DNA of 15,940 bases from DUZB01 sp964407525. GTDB taxonomy: Bacteria; Desulfobacterota; DSM-4660; Desulfatiglandales; Desulfatiglandaceae. Made by a program: the position numbers and the translations under genes. The stretch lies in NCBI GenBank assembly GCA_964407525.1, contig CAYOWC010000090.1:1-15940 (forward strand), written 5' to 3'. The notes under the pieces are model-generated. The model was given only the letters and a program-made list of their open reading frames with translations. It did not search any database and was not told the DNA's origin. Shown one piece after another: positions 6,989 to 14,388 of this stretch (position 1 is its first letter; the number at the start of each line of letters is the position of its first letter).

Positions 6989-7309
6989 ATGTATCTTGGT
7001 GGCCTCCAAAGTATCTTCCACAAACCCACTTTCGTTACCGGGGGGGCATTGTGGTGGATATTGCGAACAAGTTCCTTCAGATAGGTGCGGATTTAATAAT
7101 ACGAAACTGTCATACTTCGAAGATTCCCCTACCGTTTTATTTACCTTATTGAAAAAATTAACATCATTATTTTTTTGATGCGAATCCAGCTCCGGGATAT
7201 CTAAGTGATTAATATGCAAAATTTTTGGCATTCCGAGGCATGGTTCAGTTGTTGCGTAAATTTTCTCCAGGAATTCGTATCTCTTAATCCTCCCATATTG
7301 GTAAGCCTT
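6989..7309. other. Gene-poor spacer with no supported feature
   Basis: The stretch mixes GC-rich (6989–7090, with a run of seven G near 7040) and AT-rich sequence (7090–7210). No frame in it shows a recognisable domain, and no RNA gene is apparent. It probably represents joined remnants like those on either side. Confidence 0.4.
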
Positions 7310-7891
7310 ATGAACCATTGTGACACCGAGCCCAAATTGAACAACATGGAAAAAAAATATCTGGGTATTTTTCACAATGCGGTTGAGGGGATTTTCCTGA
7401 CCACGCCGCACGGGAGATATCTGGATGTGAATCCTGCCCTGGCTGATATCAATGGTTTTACTTCTCCAGAAGAAACCGGTCTGATTATTGATCTGGGGAA
7501 GTAGGTTATCACCGAGGCCTGCCGCAAACTGAAAAGTTGGCAAAACACTGACGCCAGAGCCCGCAACCTGACGATGAGCGTCAATGTCTTGATTCAGCAG
7601 TTTCCCAAACCGGGCCTGGTGGAGCATGTTATGGATGTTTTGAAGCAGAATGGTCTCAATCCGACCCGCCGCAAAATAGAGGTTCCCGAATCGGTTTTAA
7701 TGCAGGATTCAAACGGCGCAATCAGCGAACTCAAACATCTCAGATCTTTGGGGATACAAATTGCTATTGATGATTTTGGAACCGGCTACTCATCTCTTTC
7801 TTACCTGCAACACATGCCGGTTGACCATCTCAAGATTGATCGCTCCTTCATAGACGGATTTAAAAATATAACGTGCCACGATCTGGAGTAG
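7310..7891 (+). pseudogene. PAS–(GGDEF)–EAL signalling protein, internally deleted and with an amber codon
   Basis: Intact family members combine sensing (PAS) with cyclic-di-GMP synthesis (GGDEF) and breakdown (EAL). Here a PAS start (KKYLGIFHNAVEGIF, then GRYLDVNPALADINGF, about 7345–7465) runs directly into mid-EAL sequence (TGLIIDLGK). The rest of PAS, all of GGDEF and the EAL motif itself are missing. In the same frame TAG (7502–7504) stands where family members have Trp (LGxWV). Then come VITEACRKLKSWQ, SVNVLIQQF, AIDDFGTGYSSLSYL and HLKIDRSFIDG. Homology stops near 7862, and the last residues are foreign. Without the catalytic EAL glutamate and the C-terminal part, activity is impossible. 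The single shared frame across the TAG makes the relic unambiguous. Confidence 0.85.
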
Positions 7892-7950
7892 GACCAGCAG
7901 AATTATGAGCGTGAAAAACGCAATCCCTCCGACCGGCAAACCCGGTCCTG
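7859..7950 (-). pseudogene. Possible scrap of a TRAP-type small permease (DctQ-like) N-terminus
   Basis: On the leftward strand a single hydrophobic helix, GGIAFFTLIILLVLLQIVAR followed by YIFK, resembles the first transmembrane segment of DctQ-like proteins, where a Q(V/I)..RYxF motif ends the helix. The resemblance stops at about 7859, exactly where the EAL homology on the other strand begins. The two relics therefore look joined by a deletion. Only about 25 residues support this, so it may be coincidence. Confidence 0.28.
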
Positions 7951-8128
7951 ATGGTCGCTTAATAGGATCAGACTTTCTTTCAATTTCATTTCCCTTGACG
8001 ATGCAAATCCGCCGCTTGAGCAAATTTTTTTACGATTCCGGGATCCATACAGCGCTCACGGTTTCATCTTGTCACCGGATGGTGTTTAGGTGTAATGTCA
8101 GGGCCGAACAAACGTTTAGGAGGAAAAA

Positions 8129-9013
8129 ATGCGCAAAACCCTTCATATCACCAGCGGCGACATTGCGGGAAAAAGCCTGAGAGAGGCCGGACTTACAGGC
8201 GAAGTATTTGTCTGGCATGACATTTTATATGACGGTCCCCGGCAGCCAGGATGGCCGGATGAAGACATTTTGAACGCCCGTGCGCTGTTCCTGGAGGAAT
8301 TCACCGGGGGCGGGTTGCGACGGGATTTTGTTCTGGAGACCCTTCGCGGGCAGTATCAGAAGGTGAAAGAGGCGGTATTTTGTGAGTCCATCGTCCTGTG
8401 GTTCGACGCATGTCTGTTTGATCAGTCCATGCTGGCCCACATCCTCACCTGTCTGCACCTCAAGGGGATCCGACGGGTTGATCTCCTTTGTGTCGATGGA
8501 TTTCCCGGAATTGAACCGTTTAATGGCCTCGGCCAACTAAACCTTGAACAATTGGCATCGCTTTATGGCAATCGAAGTCCCGTAACCGATGCGCAATTCA
8601 GGTTCGCCGCCTTCGTGGACCGGGCATTTGCCACGCAAGATGCCGCTTTGTTCGCCGAACTCGCCGATACGACCGAAGCCCCCTTGCCCTGGGTTCCGGC
8701 CGCCGTAAGAAGATGGCAACAGGAACTCCCTTCTCCCAGCACCGGTTTTGGAAGACTGGAGGCGCTTGCCCTTGCCGCAATCCGTTCGGGATGTGACACA
8801 CCCGGCAGGATTTTTGCGTCCGTGGCCGCGGCCGATACCCCGCCCCAGTTCTGGGGAGACACAACCCTCTGGGCCAAGATCAACGGCCTTGCGGATCGTG
8901 AGCCGCCCCTTGTGCGGATAGAAGGCCCAGCCCAAAAAAGGCTGCCTCAGTGGGAAAGCCCTCTATCACTGGAAGATTTTACAATTAAGGCCCTGCCCGA
9001 TTTCAAAGTCTAG
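8129..9013 (+). CDS. DUF1835 domain protein
   Basis: This 294-residue soluble protein of unknown function starts after an ideal AGGAGG (8118–8123, spacing 5). The N-terminal part matches the DUF1835 pattern: LHITSGDIAGKSLREAGLTG, then EVFVWHDILYDGP, then a hydrophobic VLWFDACLFDQSMLAHIL segment. The C-terminal part (about 180–290) holds a helical region with RRWQQELPSPSTGFGRLE, typical of the longer members of this family. No catalytic residues are established for the family; the fold has been suggested to relate to nucleotide-binding proteins, which I cannot verify. It stands alone in its strand block, with the PAS–LuxR gene 134 bases downstream. The frame is intact and GC-rich, unlike the relics to its left. 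Confidence 0.85.
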   Translation: MRKTLHITSGDIAGKSLREAGLTGEVFVWHDILYDGPRQPGWPDEDILNARALFLEEFTGGGLRRDFVLETLRGQYQKVKEAVFCESIVLWFDACLFDQSMLAHILTCLHLKGIRRVDLLCVDGFPGIEPFNGLGQLNLEQLASLYGNRSPVTDAQFRFAAFVDRAFATQDAALFAELADTTEAPLPWVPAAVRRWQQELPSPSTGFGRLEALALAAIRSGCDTPGRIFASVAAADTPPQFWGDTTLWAKINGLADREPPLVRIEGPAQKRLPQWESPLSLEDFTIKALPDFKV

Positions 9014-9147
9014 CCTGTATCTGACAAGTTTGGATACGGTGGATGCGGTGTTGCGGTGCTGGGACATCGATCGTGGGTTCCAGATTATTCCCATCGTTTT
9101 GTCAGCGGTGAATCAGAAAAAATCATTTTGAATCGAGGTCATCCGGC

Positions 9148-10095
9148 ATGAATCCCGAAACCTGTTCTGTTCCCAAGGAAATTCTTCTGAATAATCTCGA
9201 GGAGCTTGTCAGCCATGAAAGCCCCGATATGAAAATTTTGTGGGCAAACCGTGTGGCCTGTGAAAGTGGTGGCTTGGCAATCGATGAGATCATTGGGCGC
9301 CATTGCTATTCGGTCTGGGCCGGAAGAACCACGCCTTGCCCGGATTGTCCGGTGTTGAGCGCCATGAAGACCGGAAACCCCCACTGCCGTGAAGTGTACG
9401 ACAAAAGGGGAAATGCGTGGTTGATCCACGGGTATCCCATTCGGGATGCCGGTGGTCAAATCACCGGCGGCATGGAAATCGCCCTCGATATAACAGATCG
9501 AAAGAGCGCCGAAAGGAACCTGAAGAGATATCGCGATCAGTTGGAGGAAATGGTGGAAAGCCGTACCCTGGCACTCTCCGAAACCAATGCCCGGCTTCGA
9601 AAGGAAATGGCCGGGCGCGTCCATGCCGAAGAGGAACTGAAACAACGGGAGCAGGAACTGAAAGAAAAATCCAATTATCTGGAGGAAACCAACATCGCTT
9701 TGCGGGTGCTGTTGGAACAGCGGGAAAAAGACAAGTGTGAACTTGAGGAAAATGTGTTGAACAATGTTCAAAAAGCGCTCTTTCCCTATGTGGAAAAAGT
9801 GAGGGATGCCCGCTCTGCCGCGGATCGCCACATATACCTGGATATTCTTGAATCCAACATCAAAAGTATCGTGTCACCTTTTTACCGGAATATGACGCTT
9901 ACGCACTTCAATCTGACACCCAGAGAAATTGAAATCGCCAGCCTTGTCAAGGAGGGGAAATCCACCAAGGAAATCGCCCACCTCCTGGCCCTCTCACCTA
10001 GAACCATTGATCTGCACCGACTCAACATCCGGGAGAAGCTTGGGTTGAAATCCAAGAAGAGCAATCTCCGTTCCGTCCTCCTGTCCCATTCCTGA
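9148..10095 (+). CDS. PAS–coiled-coil–LuxR transcriptional regulator
   Basis: This 315-residue cytoplasmic one-component regulator has no membrane segment. A PAS domain (about residues 15–125) contains HCYSVWAGRTTPCPDCPVL, a Cys53 plus Cys64-x2-Cys67 arrangement that may bind metal or sense redox. GGMEIALDITDRKSAERNL ends the PAS. A long charged coiled coil follows (about 125–225, with repeated Glu/Leu heptads). A LuxR-type helix-turn-helix occupies about 256–310 (LTPREIEIASLVKEGKSTKE, then SPRTIDLHRLNIREKLGL). This architecture is common in sulfate-reducing Desulfobacterota. No receiver domain is present, so it is not a classical response regulator. It lies 198 bases upstream of the dehydratase-family gene on the same strand and plausibly controls it. 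ATG 9148 follows GAGG at 9136–9139. Confidence 0.9.
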   Translation: MNPETCSVPKEILLNNLEELVSHESPDMKILWANRVACESGGLAIDEIIGRHCYSVWAGRTTPCPDCPVLSAMKTGNPHCREVYDKRGNAWLIHGYPIRDAGGQITGGMEIALDITDRKSAERNLKRYRDQLEEMVESRTLALSETNARLRKEMAGRVHAEEELKQREQELKEKSNYLEETNIALRVLLEQREKDKCELEENVLNNVQKALFPYVEKVRDARSAADRHIYLDILESNIKSIVSPFYRNMTLTHFNLTPREIEIASLVKEGKSTKEIAHLLALSPRTIDLHRLNIREKLGLKSKKSNLRSVLLSHS

Positions 10096-10154
10096 TACTT
10101 AGGTTTCATAGGTGTTTAACTAGTAATGTTCAAGCATTGATTTCCGTTTTCATT

Positions 10155-10160
10155 TATAAT
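10155..10160 (+). promoter_or_regulatory. Candidate -10 element upstream of the dehydratase-family gene
   Basis: A perfect TATAAT lies 134 bases before the ATG at 10294. No good -35 is found 16–18 bases upstream (the nearest TTGATT is only 12 bases away). A promoter with a strong -10 and no -35 would fit activation by the adjacent LuxR-type regulator, but this is inference from one hexamer. Confidence 0.3.
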
Positions 10161-10293
10161 AACCAGTATAGTCTGCTGTAGGTGTAAAGACAGGCGCAAG
10201 GACGAAGAGGCTCTCCACATGGTTTCCAGACAGGGTTTTGGAAGCGGTGGCAGGGCCTAACCCCAATGAAAAGAAGAAGGAGGAAAATATCAA

Positions 10294-11739
10294 ATGGGCA
10301 TCAAAACGGATAAGGAGTACCGGGAGCGGGTCGCAAAATTGAAACCCAGACTTTTTATGGGCGGCAAGAAGGTGGAGAAGATCACGGAACATCCCGTTAC
10401 CCGCGGTGTCATAGACGCCACCGCGCGGGTTTACGAGTTGACCATGGACCCCGAACATGCCGATATCATGACGGCCGAATCGCATCTGACCGGCGAACCC
10501 ATCAGCCGGGCCCTTCATATTCACCAGAGCAAGGAAGATCTATTCAAACGACTGGACATGGCCCGTTTGAGCAGCCAGAAGCTGGGGACCTGCAACTATC
10601 GCTGCCCGGGAAATGAGATGCTCCCTTCGCTGGCGGCCACCACCTGGGAGATTGATCACGACAAAGGGACCCAATATCATGGCCGTTTCAACGATTACAT
10701 GCGTTACGTGCAGGAACATGACCTGGTGGTCAGCGGTTCGGTTACGGACCCCAAGGGGGACCGCAGCAAAAGGCCCTTGGAACAGGACCCGGATCTCTAC
10801 ATCCGCGTTGTTGAAAAACGGGCCGACGGCATCGTCGTCAACGGCGCCAAACAGCATGCCACCGGCGCCTATGCCGCGGACGAAACCCTTGTTCTGCCGG
10901 GCATCTCTTCCAGGGCGGGAGAGGAAGACTATGCGGTGGCTTTCGTGGTCCCGAACGGGGCGCCCGGCGTTACCTATATCGGGCAGTACAACCCCTTCAG
11001 TGCCGAGCGGGAATGCGAAACGGACATTCGGTTTCTTGGAAATCCCGCTTACGGCCAGCGGGAAACCTGCCTGATGGTTTTCGATCATGTTTTTGTGCCC
11101 TGGGAGCGGGTCTTCATGTGTGGCGAAGTGGAATACACCCAGAGATTTATCACGCGATTTGCCAAAACCCACCGCATGAATTGCGGTGGTGCCTGCAAGG
11201 TGGGATTCATGGATCTCATCATCGGTGCCGCAAAACTGATGGCGGAATATAACGGCCTGTCAAATGCCTCACACATTGCGCAAAAAATAACGCGCATGCT
11301 GCAGCTTAACGACACTTCGCTGGCCTGCGCCACGGCGGCGGCCCATTTCGGAAAAGAGGAACCGATAGGCTCAGGCGTTTTCATGCCCGATGAGACCATG
11401 GGGAATATCGCGAAACTGAACACAAATGACGGTTTCTGGGAAGTCCTGGCCCTGGCCGGCGACATTTCAGGGGGTCTCCCCGCCACCATGCCCAGCGAAA
11501 AGGAACTGGAGAACCCGGAAGTAAGGGAGTATGTGGCCAAATACCTGAAAGCCGCGGTGCCTGCGGAGAAGAGAATGCGTATTTCCCGCTTTTTACAGAA
11601 CTGGGTCGCGGGCCTTCACGGACTGGGAACCTACCAGGGGTCCGGTCCCAGCCAGAGTCAGTACGTCTCCATATACCGTGTGGCAGATCTGGAAAGCAAA
11701 AAACAGATGGCTTTGGATCTGGCCAATATGGTTTCATAA
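10294..11739 (+). CDS. 4-hydroxybutyryl-CoA dehydratase / 4-hydroxyphenylacetate 3-hydroxylase family flavoprotein
   Basis: This intact 481-residue protein starts after AGGAGG (10278–10283). The family is built on an acyl-CoA-dehydrogenase-like fold with FAD. Its dehydratase members also hold a [4Fe-4S] cluster and convert 4-hydroxybutyryl-CoA to crotonyl-CoA by a radical route. Cluster-ligand candidates are visible: Cys100 and Cys104 (GTCNYRCPG), His293 and Cys301 (KTHRMNCGGACKVG). The TGAYAADE stretch (190–197) and PNGAPGVTYI (220–229) match flavin/substrate regions. Residues recalled as catalytic in the clostridial enzyme are not all kept: Gln in the CxQxC position is Tyr102, and the Tyr after the ligand His aligns with Cys297 (or Asn296). 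So the fold and cluster are likely, but the substrate is uncertain. It could act on another hydroxyacyl-CoA. A PAS–LuxR regulator lies upstream. Confidence 0.88.
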   Translation: MGIKTDKEYRERVAKLKPRLFMGGKKVEKITEHPVTRGVIDATARVYELTMDPEHADIMTAESHLTGEPISRALHIHQSKEDLFKRLDMARLSSQKLGTCNYRCPGNEMLPSLAATTWEIDHDKGTQYHGRFNDYMRYVQEHDLVVSGSVTDPKGDRSKRPLEQDPDLYIRVVEKRADGIVVNGAKQHATGAYAADETLVLPGISSRAGEEDYAVAFVVPNGAPGVTYIGQYNPFSAERECETDIRFLGNPAYGQRETCLMVFDHVFVPWERVFMCGEVEYTQRFITRFAKTHRMNCGGACKVGFMDLIIGAAKLMAEYNGLSNASHIAQKITRMLQLNDTSLACATAAAHFGKEEPIGSGVFMPDETMGNIAKLNTNDGFWEVLALAGDISGGLPATMPSEKELENPEVREYVAKYLKAAVPAEKRMRISRFLQNWVAGLHGLGTYQGSGPSQSQYVSIYRVADLESKKQMALDLANMVS

Positions 11740-12135
11740 AAAAAATTGCATTTCAGGCCGCTGACGAGATCTGGATCCCAGTACGTTGCTGGTTTCTTAA
11801 AATTGGTTTGGGGTCCACCTTAGGTGTAGTCTCTAGGGACTCTTTTCATGACAGAAACAAAGGAGGTAGTTCCAGTTCGAAAGCGGAAATGAGCGCGATT
11901 TGGGATGAACGACCACGTGTAACAGGAATTACTATTTTGTGGAGGGAGTCTTGCCAGGCGCTGGAAGATTTTCCAAGTGCCTGTGCCATTTATGAAATTT
12001 TTCGACGGCATATATCCTGGGTCATGGAGTGGTGCCTGCGACCGAACGCGTTCAGACAAGCACCTCTCGGCGCGATCGAATATTGCTACAACCTCGAATT
12101 TTCACAAAATGTACCGGTGTCTCTATTCCTACACA
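11740..12135. other. Intergenic region with no supported gene
   Basis: The only start with a fair ribosome-binding context gives a 14-residue peptide (11849–11893), and the longer frames in both directions show no recognisable motif. No hairpin with a U-tract follows the dehydratase-family stop or the ureG stop. It may include worn sequence from whatever once separated these units. Confidence 0.4.
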
Positions 12136-12752
12136 TCAATCTCCCAACACTCCATGGTATTCAATATGGGCGATGATCTTATCCAGCCCCTGGCCCTCTT
12201 TCAAATTTGTAAATATAAAAGGGCGTTCTTTGCGCATCAATTTTGCGTCTCTTTCCATAACGCCCAGGTCCGCCCCCACAAACGGTGCCAAATCGACCTT
12301 GTTGATGACCAGCAGATCGCTGCGTGTGATGCCCGGTCCTCCCTTACGGGGTATTTTGTCTCCGGCAGCCACATCGATCACATAAATGGTGAGGCCCGCC
12401 AGCTCCGGACTGAAAGTGGCGCTGAGATTATCGCCCCCGCTTTCAATAAAAATCAGATCCAGGTCGGGAAAGCGTTGTTCCAGTTCGGCGACCGCATTCA
12501 GGTTCATGGATGCGTCCTCCCGGATGGCGGTATGGGGGCAACCGCCGGTTTTCACGCCCAGGATATACGCCTTTCGTCTAAAGCCGCTCTTTGTGTGAGA
12601 AATTGGGCGTCTTCCTGCGTGTAAATGTCGTTAGTGACCACTGCTAGGTTGTACACGTCCCGCAGCCGTTGACAGAGGCATTCGATGAGGGCGGTTTTAC
12701 CGGAGCCTACCGGTCCTCCGATGCCGATTTGAAGGGGTCTATTTGTTGTCAT
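12136..12752 (-). pseudogene. ureG: Urease accessory GTPase UreG, split by a 2-base frameshift
   Basis: UreG hydrolyses GTP to drive nickel insertion into urease, with UreE, UreF and UreD/H. The first part (66 residues from ATG 12752) has the P-loop GGPVGSGKTALIE and VVTNDIYTQEDAQFL, then runs to a stop just after DERRI. The second frame (12555–12136) continues with KTGGCPHTAIREDASMNL, FIESGGDN and VIDVAAGDKIPRKGGPGI, ending with the G4-like NKVDLAP. Removing one AT from the ATATA at 12563–12567 restores DERRILGVKTGG perfectly. The gene is therefore complete except for a 2-base tandem duplication. It starts 15 bases after the ureF stop. If real, no functional UreG is made; a sequencing error cannot be ruled out. 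Confidence 0.92.
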
Positions 12753-12767
12753 GGGGTTTCCTTCTGT

Positions 12768-13454
12768 CTATGAGCGAAATAATCGCGTGTGTTGTGTTTC
12801 GTGCAGTGCGCTGGCCAGCATAAGCCCTGGCGCCGAGGCGCCGATCTTTTCGTCCGGAAGGGCCAGGCCTATAGCCACGGCCTCGCTGATAACCGGTGCC
12901 GGACGCATGAGTATCTTCTGCCCCTGGGTCTGCCCCAGCGGCATCAGCTTGATGGCCGCCGTGACCTGGTTTTCCGTCCAGGCCCGCAAGAGGCCTGTGC
13001 ATCCATCAAGGGGCGGTATTTGCCACGCCCATGCGGCACCTGCAAAAAGGGCCAGGAAGAAAAGTGTAACCGCCTTTGTGAGATGGGCCGGCAGCACCTC
13101 CAATTGATCCAGCAAACGCTGTAGGGCCTGGCCCATATGCTGCTCTTCGGCCAGTAATTCGGATGCGCCGCGACCGGCCATGTACCATTGAATCAATACA
13201 TTCAATGTGTGGGGATCCCGGTGCCCCCAGGCTTCGTAAAACCTACCAAAAAATGGGACTTCCATGCGGGCCAGGCTGTGCCTGAGCAGACTGCTGATCC
13301 ATTGTTCAAGATCTTTTCCCAACTCCGCAGACATCCTGCCGCCACGGCCTTCTCCATCCCCTGGGAATAGGCATAGGCGCCCACCGGCAGGGCGGGGCTT
13401 ACCAGTTTGCAGCAATCGCAGCAGCGTGGGGTCGGAAGAGGGATTAATGGTCAT
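12768..13454 (-). pseudogene. ureF: Urease accessory protein UreF, with two near-compensating frameshifts
   Basis: UreF binds UreG and apo-urease in the nickel-insertion complex. ATG 13454 (MTINPSSDPTLLRLLQ) overlaps the ureE end by 11 bases. Past LLRLLQ the frame is wrong. Dropping one A from the AAA at 13406–13408 (plus-strand TTT) gives LVSPALPVGAYAYSQG, then MEKAVAAG, the expected UreF N-terminus. Near 13331–13340 one missing base returns reading to the main frame (MSAELGKDLEQWISSLLRH). The rest is good UreF, with LGQTQGQK and IGASAPGLMLASALHETQ, ending in RLFRS. Uncorrected, the product is full length but has about 22 scrambled residues over a conserved region, probably abolishing function. 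An open frame spans the gene, so a pure ORF caller would report it as intact. Confidence 0.9.
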
Positions 13455-13907
13455 GCCCGTTATGGTTTTGGTACGCACCGTTTTCAGGGTCAAAGGGTCC
13501 GTTTGTCAGTGTCGGCTTAACACCGAAGCGTTCCACCATGTCATCCAACAGATGATCATGACGGTAGGTGAGCCGTCCCGGATCGATCTGGACCGACACA
13601 TGCCGGTTGCCCAAATGATAGGCAATGCGCATCAGCAATAATCCGTCCGTATGGGCCGCCACGGACAAGGGTTCGTCTGCCGCGGCAACGCGGATGAATT
13701 GACTGGTTTCAGAAATCAACCAGTCACCGTTATGTAAGGTGATGCCACGGGGCAGCAGAAGTACCGCTTCTCTGCCGCTTTTTAAATTGACACGCTGCGC
13801 GTTTTCCGGCGCAATTCATAGGCCAGCGCCAGAGTGTCATCTTCCGGCCCTGAATGTTTCGAGGCTACCATACGATGAATGAGTTTTACCGGTGGCGTTT
13901 TTTTCAT
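13444..13907 (-). pseudogene. ureE: Urease nickel metallochaperone UreE, with a 1-base frameshift
   Basis: UreE carries nickel to the urease assembly complex. ATG 13907 gives MKKTPPVKLIHRMVAS to ELRRKTRSVSI, then a stop. Adding one base (a C near 13796–13798) converts this to RKTRQRVNLKSGREAVLLLPRG, then ITLHNGDWL. This joins the downstream frame, which reads VAAADEPLSV, AYHLGNRHVSVQID and YRHDHLLDDMV, and ends NHNGHDH. The short His-containing tail is typical of UreE metal binding. The gene is first in ureE–ureF–ureG. Upstream there is only AT-rich sequence, with no ureABC or ureD in the window. Confidence 0.9.
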
Positions 13908-13931
13908 GGTCAAAAGGCCCAAAAATCACCT

Positions 13932-13952
13932 ACCACCAGCAGGGCTGGTGGT
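13932..13952. repeat. Perfect 9-base-pair hairpin, REP-like
   Basis: ACCACCAGC (13932–13940) pairs perfectly with GCTGGTGGT (13944–13952) around a 3-base AGG loop, and the flank is TTTAACGT. It lies 25 bases upstream of the ureE start. Such short strong hairpins occur as REP elements and as ends of IS200/IS605-type transposons. It could also be a terminator for leftward transcripts (GGTGATTTTTG follows on the minus strand). No transposase is nearby. Confidence 0.5.
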
Positions 13953-14311
13953 TTAACGTAATGCAATTATTTCCCGGGATTTTTAGTTATAAGTTATTGA
14001 TATAAATTACTATTTAAATTTTCAATCAATAATTTGGAGGGAGAAGAAACATACGTATAAGCACAGACAGGCACTTTACGATACATTTATGCATCATTAA
14101 TCATGAATGCGAACATTTTCGTACACATAGAGGCAACTGCAGCATTTTTGTTTTATTTACAGCGAAAATATAGGATTTTTGAGGGAGGATTTACAAAAAG
14201 AATATTGAGGGTTAATAAGAAACGGTGATTGGAGATAGATATTAATGGATGGGCACTAGCTAACTGCTAATTGCATTTTTTAGGGGTGCAGGACTTCGGA
14301 AAGTAATATCC

Positions 14312-14353
14312 CCAAGGGCTTCGTGATCACAATACATCCTGCGAACCCCTTGG
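14312..14353 (-). terminator. Possible terminator hairpin after the SpoIIAA-like gene
   Basis: CCAAGGGCTTCG (14312–14323) and CGAACCCCTTGG (14342–14353) pair at 11 of 12 positions around an 18-base loop, 36 bases past the stop of the leftward SpoIIAA-like gene. There is no clear U-tract, so it may be an mRNA end structure or an inverted-repeat remnant rather than an intrinsic terminator. Confidence 0.3.
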
Positions 14354-14388
14354 AGAAGACATGCGAAAAACCCTATGAAAAGCCAGAT

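Larger units (their letters stand above)
13908..14388. other. AT-rich gap upstream of ureE without a gene
   Basis: This 480-base stretch is clearly more AT-rich than its neighbours and has no frame with a recognisable motif. It holds the perfect hairpin at 13932–13952 and an imperfect one at 14312–14353. It lies where urease structural genes would be expected next to ureEFG, and may be the scar of their loss. Confidence 0.45.

Noticed and set aside
7005..7627. First half of the long leftward 301-residue frame as a real gene
   Set aside because: It is antisense to clear PAS and EAL sequence and lacks motifs.
8225..8935. Leftward frames opposite the DUF1835 gene
   Set aside because: They are GC-rich shadow frames; the plus strand has an ideal ribosome-binding site and family motifs.
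9139..9831. Leftward 230-residue frame opposite the PAS–LuxR gene
   Set aside because: Its Phe/His/Gln-rich composition is typical of an antisense coiled coil; the plus strand is certain.
10540..11172. Leftward 210-residue frame inside the dehydratase-family gene
   Set aside because: It is a shadow of a conserved, fully matched plus-strand protein.
11808..12176. Rightward 122-residue frame between the dehydratase-family gene and ureG
   Set aside because: It has no motif or ribosome-binding site and overlaps the end of ureG on the other strand.
11977..12624. Rightward 215-residue frame over ureG
   Set aside because: It is antisense to unmistakable UreG sequence.
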